Positions 1 to 7,842 of a DNA stretch of 26,255 nucleotides are shown here, in pieces. The stretch lies in assembly GCA_031546715.1 (NCBI GenBank), contig JAVBKA010000036.1:1-26255 (forward strand), given 5' to 3'. Within the stretch, counting starts at the first letter, position 1. The number at the start of each line of letters is the position of its first letter. The notes beneath the pieces were generated by a model. The model was not told where the DNA came from. It ran no database searches and saw only the letters and a program-made list of their open reading frames with translations. Origin of the DNA: JAVBKA01 sp031546715. GTDB taxonomy: Bacteria > Bacillota > Clostridia > Oscillospirales > UBA929. Both the position numbers and the translations under genes were made by a program.

Positions 1-3000
1 GAGCTGATATTCAAGTCGTCCAAGGAGGACAGCTCCAGCAGTTCAGGCAAAAGCTCAGAATGCTCGCCTGTGGGCAGTGCAACAATGGTCTGCATGGAAT
101 TTGGCAGCCATTTTGATAAAATTTGGTTAAACTCAGCAGGGTCAATGGGTTTGGAAAGAAAGTCGTTCATACCTGCGGATATGAACATTTCCTTTGCCCC
201 GCTGATGGCGTTGGCGGTTAGTGCTACGATTGGCAGCTTTTCGTACTTTCCGCCTAGGTTTCGAATTATCGCAGTGGCTTCAATTCCGTTCATGCCGGGC
301 ATCATGTGGTCCATTAAAACTAGGTCATAGTTAGTTTTCTTAATCATTTCAATGGCGTCCTGCCCGCTTGTGGCAGAGTCGCAGAGTATCTCAGCGTACT
401 CGAGCAGTCCTTCGCAAACGCCGATATTTATCTCATTATCGTCAACAACCAAAACCTGCGCCCCCTTTGCAGTGACATGCTCAACAGCCTCGGACTTCGC
501 GCTGATATTCGAATTATCGCCCAGGGTATAGGGCAGCTTAACGCTGAAAACAGTGCCCTTTCCATAGGTGCTTTGAACCGATATGTTGCCATTCATCATT
601 TCCACAAGGTTTTTAGTTATGCTCAGACCAAGCCCTGTACCTTTTATATGATAATTTTCAGTGCTAGACAGTTGCTCAAAGGGATTAAACAACTGATTAA
701 GATTTTCAGGACGTATGCCCGCTCCGCTGTCCTCCACCTCGAAATAAAGGAAGCCGATGTCTGCTTGTACAGTCAGCTTAACAAAGCCCTGCTTAGTAAA
801 TTTTATGGCGTTGGATAGCAAATTCAGCAAAATCTGCCGAATTCGCAGACTATCGCCGTAAATACAGTCGGGAATGTTCTGCTGAATGTCCTTTTTAACC
901 TCAACGCCTGTGCCTGAGGCGAGGAAGCTTGTTACAGTCCAAATGTCGTTTATAAATTTGTCAAATTCAAAGTCTCTGCGCAGAATTTCCATTTTTCCCG
1001 CTTCGATTTTTGATAAGTCCAAAATGTCGTTAATAATTCCCAACAAATGAGAAGCCGAGGTCATAATATCTGAGGCGAAGCGGTGCTGTCTGCTGTTAAG
1101 CCGTTCTTTTAACAGAAGCTCAGTCATGCCGATTATTCCGTTCATTGGGGTTCTGATTTCATGGCTCATGTTGAACAAAAAGGCTGTTTTAATATTGTTC
1201 AGCTCATGCTCTCGCTCGGCACGGTGAATTAGAATTTCCTCCTGCCGTTTTTCCTCAAGCTTGTCTTTCATAACAAGCAAAATAGCGTCCTCTTCTTTAT
1301 ATTTTATCGGGCAGGCGGTGACACTGGCGGGGAGCAGTGTATCGTCAGGCAACCTGTACGTCCAGTCCCACGTGATGGTTTCTCTATTTTGAGATATTCT
1401 GCGAAAGCGGTCTGTGTTATACTCTAATTCCTCATCCGTATACTCTGGGGAATGCACCTTCTTTGAATATTTCGCCTGCGCATCTTGAGCAGATTCATAA
1501 CCGAAGAGAGTTAGAAAAGCACTGTTTGCGTAAAGAGTTTTGTTGCGTTCATATGTAAAGACGATAAGAGGCAGCGGAACATACTCAAAAAAGGTTTGAA
1601 TATCCTCCTGCGAGCGTTCAAAGGAAGCCTTTTGCTCAAGCTCCTTTTCGATGTTTATTCCGCAAAAAACATATGTCTTTTCAGGCTCACTTTCAATTAA
1701 GGCGGCATATAGAAGATAGCGGTTGATTTCATTGTTCTTATTCCGCATTCTTACTACGTGGTTTCGGCAATATCCGTCCTTTTCTAAGTCAACATAAACA
1801 TCACGGCGGTCGTCAAGGTTTACGTACATGGATGCGGGGCAATCGCCTGAGACAAGTCCGAAGTTTTCTTGGACGTATTTATTTACAAGAATCAGCTTGT
1901 TGTTGGAAACAGTTGTGTAAATAAATGGCGCGATGTCAACAATTTGCTCAGACCGCTTTCTTGCTTCGCTGATTTCCTTTTCCTTTGCAAGCATTTCGGT
2001 AGTGGTGTGCAGATTTTTTTGCAAGTTGAGGAGGTTGGCATTCTTTCTTCGAGTTATATTAGAGAAAAGAACCAGAACGGAGATGATAACTAACAGAAAA
2101 AATATCAAAACACCCACAGCTAAAGCAACAACAGGGTTTTCCTTTATAAAGTTACGTGGCTGATTAATCAGCCTTGAGCCCTTTGGCAAATCACCCTTCT
2201 GAATATTCCAGCGCACCATCTCATTATAGTCAAAAACCCAACTGCTTGTAAGCTCCGGCGAGGTTATCACAGGCAGTTCCTTTGGAGTTTTACCGTCAAT
2301 AAGCTGATGTGCAAGTTCGGCGGCAATGCTGGCTTGCGCCTTGGGGTCAACAACGTAGCCCCCAAGCGCGCCGTAGCCCACGGTGGACAGGGTCGTCGTC
2401 AGAAAAGGAACAGGGGAAACGATGGACAGTCTGCGGGTGCTTTCCGCATCTGTATAATATTTGCCGTCGCCGTCTTGGAAGTACGGGGTCTTAATAACAA
2501 GGGTGTCGGGCTTTAGCTTTGATACCTTCACCACCAAGTCGTCAAAGCTTATGTTGTTATTATCAATAATTGTAAAGTCACTGTGGTTACTGGTTATATC
2601 GGCGTATAATTCGTTATAGGTCACCAAGCTGGTTTCCGTAAAATCATGGATAAAGAATACGTCTTTTGACCCCGGGTACAAGGAGCGCAAAAAATCTATA
2701 TTCGCTTGGTATGTAATTTCTTCAGTAACTCCTGTAAAATGTTCTTCAAAACCCGCCAATATTTCTGGATTGTAACCGTTGACGCCCATAAAAACCACTG
2801 GGACACCGTTAAAAAGCTTGTAATATACTCTTTTTACAAATTCAAACGCCACATTGTCAGACACTATAATGACATCCAGCGAAATGTTCGCAAAATCCCT
2901 TCGGAGCAATGCCTCGAACACCTGCAAGCGTTTCTCATCATTGGGATACTGCTTGGCGTTGATGCTTATGGTGTATAACTCGTCAGTCTTTTCGTTGCCT

Positions 3001-3803
3001 ATAACAGTTGACAAGCCCTCGCTTATGGATTTCTCCCAGTCGATTTCCGGACTGTAGGAGGAGATATGTAGAAAGTTCCGATGGTCACTGTATTCAATTG
3101 ATTTCCAGTTAATGATGTTATCTAACTCGCCGCTTAAGCGCATTTCTCTCAAAGTTGCGCTGATTTTAGGCAAAAGGTCAACGTATTTTGAGTTAAGATA
3201 TAAATATGTTGGAAAGCTCCCAATTATCCCCGCTTCCTCGACCTCTGGGTAATAGCTAGTACTATTCTCCACGCCCACGTTGACTGCAATATCATACTCA
3301 CCGCTTGACAGACCGTGGTACAGCTCCGTAACCGAGCCTTTGAAGGTAAGACTTTTCACATCCTTGGGAATTTTTTCATGTACAAGATTGACTTCATAGA
3401 GCATGGCAACTCTGTAACCTGAAAGGTCGCTAAGGCTCGTGACTTTTATGTCACTGCCTTCTTTTATGTACGCTCTTATGTAAAGATCCAAAAGATATTC
3501 AGGCACTTTAACTATGTTTGCAAACTTTTTTTCGTAACCGTCAGCTCGAAAAGCAATACCGTCAAGCCTGCCACTGTCCACATTTTCAACGGTGAAGCCC
3601 TGCCAGTTTGTTTCGATGTTGGATTTATATCCAATATCTGAAAAAAGCGATTGTATCAGCCTGTCAACTGTGACAGGCTGATTATTCGGAACGCAAATAT
3701 TTATGGATTTTGTCAGCGCTTCCGCATTGACGGAAAAAGGCATAACCCCGCAAAGTAGAATAATTGATAATATAATACACGGAAGCGTTTTACTTTTTCT
3801 CAA
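1..3803 (-). CDS. Hybrid sensor histidine kinase with two fused periplasmic-binding domains (3' end outside window)
   Basis: No stop is met before the window edge, so about 1267 residues are visible and the C-terminus is missing. The chosen start is TTG (3801-3803), preceded by GGTGA six bases upstream and followed by a signal-peptide-like stretch (residues 1-27). Domain order: an SBP_bac_3-like solute-binding domain (about 30-265); a second binding domain resembling ABC_sub_bind/TrpX (about 270-540); one transmembrane helix (about 553-585); two PAS-like domains (about 610-845); a HisKA dimerisation domain with the H-box SHEIRTPMNG, phosphoacceptor His about 881; an HATPase_c domain (DSGAGI and GTGLGLSI motifs); and a receiver domain with phosphoacceptor Asp about 1165 in LVLMDHMMPGMNG. 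The sequence continues past the receiver domain, so an HPt domain may follow outside the window. It lies 82 bp downstream of the GH18 gene on the same strand. Inferred role: membrane sensor of an extracellular small molecule feeding a phosphorelay. The ligand is unknown. Confidence 0.93.
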   Translation of the reverse strand, partial: MRKSKTLPCIILSIILLCGVMPFSVNAEALTKSINICVPNNQPVTVDRLIQSLFSDIGYKSNIETNWQGFTVENVDSGRLDGIAFRADGYEKKFANIVKVPEYLLDLYIRAYIKEGSDIKVTSLSDLSGYRVAMLYEVNLVHEKIPKDVKSLTFKGSVTELYHGLSSGEYDIAVNVGVENSTSYYPEVEEAGIIGSFPTYLYLNSKYVDLLPKISATLREMRLSGELDNIINWKSIEYSDHRNFLHISSYSPEIDWEKSISEGLSTVIGNEKTDELYTISINAKQYPNDEKRLQVFEALLRRDFANISLDVIIVSDNVAFEFVKRVYYKLFNGVPVVFMGVNGYNPEILAGFEEHFTGVTEEITYQANIDFLRSLYPGSKDVFFIHDFTETSLVTYNELYADITSNHSDFTIIDNNNISFDDLVVKVSKLKPDTLVIKTPYFQDGDGKYYTDAESTRRLSIVSPVPFLTTTLSTVGYGALGGYVVDPKAQASIAAELAHQLIDGKTPKELPVITSPELTSSWVFDYNEMVRWNIQKGDLPKGSRLINQPRNFIKENPVVALAVGVLIFFLLVIISVLVLFSNITRRKNANLLNLQKNLHTTTEMLAKEKEISEARKRSEQIVDIAPFIYTTVSNNKLILVNKYVQENFGLVSGDCPASMYVNLDDRRDVYVDLEKDGYCRNHVVRMRNKNNEINRYLLYAALIESEPEKTYVFCGINIEKELEQKASFERSQEDIQTFFEYVPLPLIVFTYERNKTLYANSAFLTLFGYESAQDAQAKYSKKVHSPEYTDEELEYNTDRFRRISQNRETITWDWTYRLPDDTLLPASVTACPIKYKEEDAILLVMKDKLEEKRQEEILIHRAEREHELNNIKTAFLFNMSHEIRTPMNGIIGMTELLLKERLNSRQHRFASDIMTSASHLLGIINDILDLSKIEAGKMEILRRDFEFDKFINDIWTVTSFLASGTGVEVKKDIQQNIPDCIYGDSLRIRQILLNLLSNAIKFTKQGFVKLTVQADIGFLYFEVEDSGAGIRPENLNQLFNPFEQLSSTENYHIKGTGLGLSITKNLVEMMNGNISVQSTYGKGTVFSVKLPYTLGDNSNISAKSEAVEHVTAKGAQVLVVDDNEINIGVCEGLLEYAEILCDSATSGQDAIEMIKKTNYDLVLMDHMMPGMNGIEATAIIRNLGGKYEKLPIVALTANAISGAKEMFISAGMNDFLSKPIDPAEFNQILSKWLPNSMQTIVALPTGEHSELLPELLELSSLDDLNIS

Positions 3804-3860
3804 TGAAAATCACCCGCTTTCGGAAGATTTAGAGTTTGCGGTTGAAAGTGCTCAAGGAAA

Positions 3861-3889
3861 ACAGTACTACATTAAAAGACTAATGTCAA
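3861..3889 (-). promoter_or_regulatory. Possible weak promoter for the sensor kinase
   Basis: On the minus strand a perfect TTGACA (3884-3889) overlaps the GH18 stop codon. Seventeen bases later comes TACTGT (3861-3866), a poor -10 match. It could give the kinase some transcription independent of the GH18 gene. No terminator is seen in the 82-bp gap, so read-through is equally likely. Confidence 0.3.
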
Positions 3890-5241
3890 TCGTCTATCCG
3901 CAGTCCTTTGTGAAGAAGTCTGGTCATCGGAAAATCATCCTTGGCACTGTCGCCTGTAATTTCCCACACTATGATTCCGCCCAGACCGTGAGTGTTGACA
4001 AAATCAATTTTGTCCTGTAAGGAACGCTCGTTATCGTAGGTCAACATAACGCGCTCGACTGTGCTGTAGAGCCATGCGGAGGCACTTGGAGCGTCATATC
4101 CGGCAATCCAATTCGGGTTGGCTTCAAGCTCCTTGCAGTAGTACCAAGGGAATGCGCCGCTTGCGCCTGTGCTGTGGGGCTTACCAGCCAGCTCGGGATG
4201 CTGCTGGACTTTGTATAGATACAGCTCCTCGCGCTTTGTTTTAAATTCGCCAAACACCCCTGGCTCACCATCCCATATACCTCTGACATTTGTGGGACGA
4301 GGGTCGGATTCCGCGCCTGATGGCTGGTAAAGCGGACTACCCTCAGAACTGAGAGCCACATCGCCCCATCCGCGTGAATAAAAGGGCGTTCCGATATTGA
4401 CCTGCTCCGGACGAAAATATTTAACTAATGTGTCATACGAGCCTTCAACCGAGGCATGGCTTCTGCCTTTTGGAGTTTTTAGCGGTGACTGAGGTCCTGT
4501 AAACTTCATCCATGCGCCGTGAATGTCATAGGTCATAACATTAACAAAGGTCACATATTTTGCGACCTCTTCCAGCTCCTGAGTTTTTTCAAGGCTCTTT
4601 GAGTCTGCGTATTCGCAGATGGAGAGTTGTTTGCCCTCAAGACCGTTTGCGTCAAAGGCTTCTCTTATTTCCCGAAGGAGGGCGGAGAAGTTTTTAGCGT
4701 CATTAACCTTGTCGCCAGGGCAGCCTAAATCATCGGGGTCGTCGTCGTTAGGTAGCCTGTTTATACTGGGGTACTCCCAGTCTAGGTCCAAGCCCCCTAC
4801 CCAAGTGTATTTTTTGAAAAAGGCAAGGACGCCGTCTATAAATATTCTACGCGTTTCAACAGAGCTTGCCATTTGCGAGAAATTTTCCCCTCTCGCCCAA
4901 CCGCCGACAGACAACATAATCGTCACGTCAGGGTACTGCAATGCAAGTGCCTTGTATGCGGCGAACTGTCCGAGATAGTCAACCTCTCCCGAATCCAAAA
5001 CCCCATCGGCGGTTTTTACCACCGTGCCGTCCTTCATGGCGGCATAGCCTTGGTCTAGCTCAAGATCAACATAGGGGTCAACGGGGGCAAGGGTGGAGCT
5101 TGGGGTTACTGTCCAAAAGGAGTGGTGGATATGGGTAAATTTATCCCACGGCAAACGGTCTAAGCTCCAATCAGAGGTGGAGTATACACGCCAGTTAGGG
5201 TAAAAAACCACAATTTTTTTTGAGGTCTTATTTAAAGTCAA
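3886..5241 (-). CDS. Glycoside hydrolase family 18 (chitinase-like) protein
   Basis: A 451-residue protein starting at TTG (5239-5241), with GAAGGT about seven bases upstream. It is a GH18 TIM barrel: the SVGGW strand is at 111-115, the catalytic strand reads GGLDLDWEYP with Glu156 as expected proton donor and Asp152/Asp154 present, and VNVMTYDIHGAW (about 233-244) supplies the Tyr-Asp pair seen in chitinases. The terminal IIVWEITGD strand is also present. The first Asp of the DxxDxDxE motif is replaced by Gly149. No signal peptide, carbohydrate-binding module or cell-wall anchor is visible, so the protein may be cytoplasmic or leave by a non-classical route. Family knowledge suggests hydrolysis of beta-1,4-GlcNAc-type glycans, but chitinase versus endo-beta-N-acetylglucosaminidase or a spore-cortex hydrolase cannot be decided here. 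The downstream sensor kinase may share its transcript. Confidence 0.93.
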   Translation of the reverse strand: MTLNKTSKKIVVFYPNWRVYSTSDWSLDRLPWDKFTHIHHSFWTVTPSSTLAPVDPYVDLELDQGYAAMKDGTVVKTADGVLDSGEVDYLGQFAAYKALALQYPDVTIMLSVGGWARGENFSQMASSVETRRIFIDGVLAFFKKYTWVGGLDLDWEYPSINRLPNDDDPDDLGCPGDKVNDAKNFSALLREIREAFDANGLEGKQLSICEYADSKSLEKTQELEEVAKYVTFVNVMTYDIHGAWMKFTGPQSPLKTPKGRSHASVEGSYDTLVKYFRPEQVNIGTPFYSRGWGDVALSSEGSPLYQPSGAESDPRPTNVRGIWDGEPGVFGEFKTKREELYLYKVQQHPELAGKPHSTGASGAFPWYYCKELEANPNWIAGYDAPSASAWLYSTVERVMLTYDNERSLQDKIDFVNTHGLGGIIVWEITGDSAKDDFPMTRLLHKGLRIDD

Positions 5242-5276
5242 GCTAATACCTTCTTTCTGAAAAAAATTCTCACTCT

Positions 5277-5305
5277 ATTTTATCATTGACAAATGATTTT
5301 TACAA
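5277..5305 (-). promoter_or_regulatory. Promoter of the GH18 gene
   Basis: Minus-strand -35 TTGTAA (5300-5305), a 17-bp spacer and -10 TAAAAT (5277-5282) give good sigma-A spacing and place the transcript start about 30 bp before the TTG start codon. It overlaps a plus-strand promoter and an inverted repeat (5282-5297). Confidence 0.6.
5282..5297. promoter_or_regulatory. Inverted repeat ATCATT-GACA-AATGAT shared by two opposing promoters
   Basis: A perfect 6-4-6 inverted repeat. It covers the spacer and -10 edge of the minus-strand GH18 promoter and the -35 box of the plus-strand promoter at 5286-5313. A protein bound here could block or switch both. The cognate regulator is not identifiable from the window. 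Confidence 0.45.
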
Positions 5306-5313
5306 TGGATAAT
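5286..5313 (+). promoter_or_regulatory. Plus-strand promoter facing the lexA side
   Basis: TTGACA (5286-5291), a 16-bp spacer and GATAAT (5308-5313) form a near-consensus sigma-A promoter. No ordinary gene lies directly downstream. A transcript from about 5320 would cross the tandem repeats, a hairpin, a strong ribosome site with an 8-codon ORF, and then reach lexA. Confidence 0.45.
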
Positions 5314-5343
5314 GTAATTATGTAAGTGCGGATAAACCTGGTA

Positions 5344-5401
5344 GTGAAAATATGCTTGCATATGAGTATGCTTGCATATGAGTGTGCTCGCATATTTTCA
5401 C
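5344..5401. repeat. Three tandem 16-bp repeats inside a 12-bp-arm inverted repeat
   Basis: Units 1 and 2 (5351-5366, 5367-5382) are identical, TATGCTTGCATATGAG. Unit 3 (5383-5398) is TGTGCTCGCATATTTT. Units 1 and 2 carry the dyad TATGC-TT-GCATA and unit 3 a degenerate version. The block is framed by GTGAAAATATGC (5344-5355) and its exact reverse complement (5390-5401), so it can also fold as RNA. It lies about 40-100 bp upstream of the GH18 -35 box, which suits an activator array. Replication slippage is another possible origin. Confidence 0.7.
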
Positions 5402-5409
5402 GAAAAGGC

Positions 5410-5438
5410 AAAAAAAACCGACAGGCCGTAGCCTGTCG
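5410..5438 (-). terminator. Intrinsic terminator (minus strand)
   Basis: The stem CGACAGGC/GCCTGTCG (5419-5426 and 5431-5438, loop 5427-5430) is perfect. Eight A on the plus strand (5410-5417) become an eight-T tail on the minus strand. It would end leftward transcripts arising on the lexA side, insulating the GH18 gene or finishing a small RNA. Confidence 0.65.
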
Positions 5439-5458
5439 TAAATAATAGGAGGGGGTTC

Positions 5459-5485
5459 ATGAAAATGAATCGCTTGCTCACTTAG
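5459..5485 (+). CDS. Possible 8-residue leader peptide (MKMNRLLT)
   Basis: An unusually strong ribosome site, AGGAGGGGG (5447-5455), sits six bases (counted from AGGAGG) before ATG at 5459. The ORF runs eight codons to TAG at 5483-5485. A hairpin (5419-5438) lies just upstream and a near-consensus plus-strand promoter at 5286-5313. No regulated gene follows at once, since lexA has its own promoter. The initiation context is better than chance, but the G-rich run could instead be the complement of a small-RNA seed. Confidence 0.22.
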   Translation: MKMNRLLT

Positions 5486-5555
5486 CATGTATTTATAATA
5501 ACCGACATTTGTTAATAATAAATCTTGCAAATATTAAATAAGTTTTAAATTATCG

Positions 5556-5567
5556 GAACATAAGTTT
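5556..5567. promoter_or_regulatory. LexA (SOS) box
   Basis: GAAC-ATAA-GTTT matches the Firmicutes LexA/DinR consensus GAACNNNNGTTY. It overlaps the -35 region of the lexA promoter by three bases, the expected position for autorepression. It is the only convincing match noticed in the window. Confidence 0.75.
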
Positions 5568-5593
5568 GCAATTTGAAAAATGTATGGTATAAT
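5565..5593 (+). promoter_or_regulatory. lexA: lexA-comM promoter
   Basis: A weak -35 TTTGCA (5565-5570), a 17-bp spacer and a perfect TATAAT (5588-5593) preceded by TGG, an extended -10. The predicted 5' leader is about 90 nt. A weak -35 with an extended -10 and an overlapping SOS box fits a repressible promoter. Confidence 0.75.
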
Positions 5594-5688
5594 GGTTCTA
5601 GTCATGGGGGATTCGTCGTAAAACTCCATGTCAGGAAGCGTCGGTCTTTGACACGTTGTGTTATTATTTAAGGAGGAATTAATAGCAA

Positions 5689-6267
5689 ATGAGTAAGATT
5701 TCAGGGAAACAGCAGGCAATTTACGAACATATTTGCGCATTTATCGATGACAACGGGTATCCGCCCTCTGTTCGTGAAATTGGCAAGGCAGTTGGATTAA
5801 AATCAGCCAGCACTGTTCACACACATATTAAAAAATTAAAAGAGCTTGGATACATCCAGAAGAACGACCATATTTCAAGAGGACTGTCAACCTCCAGCGC
5901 AAGCAACGGTGTTCCGATTTTGGGGAAGGTCACGGCAGGTTCGCCGATTTTCGCCTTTGAAGAGGAGCGGGGTCAGCTTAATTACCGCACCCGCACACCG
6001 TCTGAGCATTTTGCCTTGGAGGTTCGTGGCGATTCCATGATAAACGCAGGTATCCTCAGCGGGGACTACGTGGTGGTTCACCGTCAGGAGAGTGCGGAAA
6101 ACGGCCAAATCGTAGTTGCTCTGTTAGAGGATGAGGCCACTGTTAAGAAGCTCCTTCTTAAAAAGGGCGAGATTTGGCTCATGCCTGAAAATGATGCTTA
6201 CGAGCCAATTGACGGCAGTGACTGCCGTATTTTAGGCAAGGTCGTCGCAGTGGTTCGGGAGATCTAA
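5689..6267 (+). CDS. lexA: LexA SOS repressor (S24 family)
   Basis: A 192-residue protein close to the usual 200-210. The N-terminal winged helix (1-66) contains SVREIGKAVGLKSASTVHTH, the DNA-recognition helix region typical of LexA. The autocleavage bond is Ala83-Gly84 in VTAGSP. The catalytic dyad is Ser116 (RGDSMINAG) and Lys153 (EATVKKL). RecA-stimulated self-cleavage lifts repression after DNA damage. The start ATG (5689) lies 12 bases after AAGGAGG, rather far, but the N-terminus aligns with LexA proteins and TAG lies two codons upstream. The stop overlaps the comM start by one base, so the two are probably translationally coupled. The promoter carries a LexA box, implying autorepression. 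Confidence 0.97.
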   Translation: MSKISGKQQAIYEHICAFIDDNGYPPSVREIGKAVGLKSASTVHTHIKKLKELGYIQKNDHISRGLSTSSASNGVPILGKVTAGSPIFAFEEERGQLNYRTRTPSEHFALEVRGDSMINAGILSGDYVVVHRQESAENGQIVVALLEDEATVKKLLLKKGEIWLMPENDAYEPIDGSDCRILGKVVAVVREI

Positions 6268-7784
6268 TGCTTTCACTTATACGCTCCCTAGGACTGTCCG
6301 GCGTGGGCGGTCTTGAAATAACCGTGGAATGTTTCCTCTCTAACGGCTTGCCCGGCTTTGACATTGTTGGTCTGCCGGATGCGGCCGTTAAAGAGTCCAC
6401 TGACAGGGTCAAAGCCGCATTGAAAAATTGCGGCTTTGTATACCCTGCCCGCCATATAACGGTAAATCTAGCCCCCGCAAACCTGCGCAAACAAGGCTCG
6501 ATGTATGACCTGCCTATTTTGCTGGGCTTACTTGCGGCTAACGGCGATATTGAGCCGTTGCCGCAAAGCTCGGCATTTATCGGCGAGCTTTCCCTTGGCG
6601 GTCAGGTTCGTGAGGTCAATGGCATATTGCCTATGGCACTTGCGGCGGTCAGCTTGGGGATTAAGGAGCTGTTTGTTCCTGAGGAAAATGTCCGTGAAGC
6701 GTCTGTTGTAAAGCAGATTAAGGTGTACGGCGTGCGAAGCGCGGGAGATATTATCGCCCACTTTTCCGGCAACAAAAAACTGTTACCCGCCCCTGTATAT
6801 GTCCCCGATAACCTTCGCCGCTCCACCGTGGATTTTTCGGAGGTTAAGGGTCAGGAAAGCGTAAAGCGCGCCTTGGAAATTGCCGCCGCAGGCGGTCATA
6901 ATATTTTGCTAATAGGTCCCCCCGGTGCGGGAAAATCCATGCTTATACGCAGACTTCCAACCATTCTGCCCGACATGACGCAGGAGGAATCCCTTGAGGC
7001 CACAGGCATTCACTCCATTGTAGGTCTGCTTCGCAAGGAAGAGCCGATTATCACACAGCGCCCCTTCCGCAGTCCGCATCACAGCGTTTCCTCAGCGGGA
7101 CTAGTGGGCGGCGGCGCAGTGCTTCGTCCCGGAGAAATCAGCCTTGCCCACAATGGCGTCCTTTTTTTGGACGAGCTGCCTGAGTTTAATCGAAACGTTT
7201 TGGAGGCACTTCGCCAGCCTGTGGAGGACGGCGTCATCACAATTTCAAGGGTCACAGGTTCAATGACCTTCCCTGCAAAATTTATGCTGGTATGCGCCAT
7301 GAACCCTTGCAAATGCGGCTGGTACGGTCATCCCTCTGGCAAGTGCCGTTGCTCCGCCGATTCGGTTTCTCAATATTTTGGGCGTGTGTCAGGTCCATTG
7401 CTTGACAGAATTGACTTGCAAATTGAAGTTCCAGCGGTTACATATGAGGAGCTTTCCAAAAAGCCCGACGCCGAACCCTCCGCCGATGTCCGCAAAAGGG
7501 TGACGGCAGCACGGCAGAGCCAGTCAAAACGTTTTTCTGCGACTGAAAATTCCGGCTCGTTTTGTAACGCACATTTAACCGTCCCTCAGCTTGAGCAGTA
7601 CTGCACTCTTGACGAGGCTGGCAAAAAGCTGATGGAGGGTGCATTTGCCAGATTAGGCATGACCGCCCGCTCCTATAACCGCATTCTCAAGGTCGCCCGC
7701 ACAATTGCGGACTTAGCGTTAAGCGAAAATATTTTGCCAGCGCACCTTGCGGAAGCGTTGCAGTATAGACAGCTTCGGCGGTAA
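6267..7784 (+). CDS. comM: YifB/ComM-type Mg-chelatase-like AAA+ ATPase
   Basis: A 505-residue protein, full family length. The N-terminal ChlI-like domain (about 20-140) contains ECFLSNGLPGFDIVGLPD. Next come the AAA+ core with Walker A GPPGAGKS (217-224) and Walker B VLFLDE (about 298-303), the Cys-rich NPCKCGWYGHPSGKCRC segment typical of the family, and a C-terminal Mg_chelatase_C domain ending at LAEALQYRQLRR. Gram-negative ComM is a hexameric helicase that promotes branch migration during natural transformation; the Gram-positive role is less defined. The ATG overlaps the lexA stop (TAATG) and no separate promoter is seen, so it should be SOS-induced with lexA. That would fit a role in recombination, which is inference. 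Confidence 0.95.
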   Translation: MLSLIRSLGLSGVGGLEITVECFLSNGLPGFDIVGLPDAAVKESTDRVKAALKNCGFVYPARHITVNLAPANLRKQGSMYDLPILLGLLAANGDIEPLPQSSAFIGELSLGGQVREVNGILPMALAAVSLGIKELFVPEENVREASVVKQIKVYGVRSAGDIIAHFSGNKKLLPAPVYVPDNLRRSTVDFSEVKGQESVKRALEIAAAGGHNILLIGPPGAGKSMLIRRLPTILPDMTQEESLEATGIHSIVGLLRKEEPIITQRPFRSPHHSVSSAGLVGGGAVLRPGEISLAHNGVLFLDELPEFNRNVLEALRQPVEDGVITISRVTGSMTFPAKFMLVCAMNPCKCGWYGHPSGKCRCSADSVSQYFGRVSGPLLDRIDLQIEVPAVTYEELSKKPDAEPSADVRKRVTAARQSQSKRFSATENSGSFCNAHLTVPQLEQYCTLDEAGKKLMEGAFARLGMTARSYNRILKVARTIADLALSENILPAHLAEALQYRQLRR

Positions 7785-7799
7785 GCAAGTAAAAGTATT

Positions 7800-7828
7800 T
7801 TGACTTTTTCTTAACAGTGTTGTAGAAT
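7800..7828 (+). promoter_or_regulatory. mnmG: mnmG promoter
   Basis: TTGACT (7800-7805), a 17-bp spacer and TAGAAT (7823-7828), sixteen bases after the comM stop. Transcription would start about 55 bp before the mnmG ATG. No terminator is seen after comM, so read-through may add to expression. Confidence 0.65.
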
Positions 7829-7842
7829 AATCCTCAGGAATG

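Larger units (their letters stand above)
5404..5505 (-). ncRNA. Candidate small RNA with a C-rich anti-Shine-Dalgarno segment
   Basis: Read on the minus strand, a single-stranded CCCCCTCCT (complement of 5447-5455) is followed by an 8-bp hairpin and a run of eight T: an intrinsic terminator with no protein gene in front of it. C-rich seeds that pair with ribosome sites are known in Firmicutes small RNAs such as RsaE/RoxS. No good promoter was found upstream, so the 5' end (about 5505) is a guess. The same sequence read on the plus strand gives a strong ribosome site and a short ORF, which is the main alternative. Confidence 0.3.

Noticed and set aside
70..4020. Several plus-strand ORFs of 60-115 residues in the left 4 kb
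   Set aside because: They are antisense shadows of the sensor kinase and GH18 genes, with no ribosome sites or recognisable motifs.
5328..5338. Single DnaA-box-like sequence (TTATCCGCA on the minus strand)
   Set aside because: One imperfect copy with no cluster, dnaA/dnaN neighbour or AT-rich unwinding region is not evidence of an origin.
5344..5401. CRISPR-like array
   Set aside because: The units are directly tandem with no spacers and are only 16 bp long, and no cas genes are present.
5318..5530. 70-residue minus-strand ORF across the regulatory gap
   Set aside because: It runs through the intrinsic terminator hairpin and the tandem repeats, has no ribosome site and no protein-like composition.
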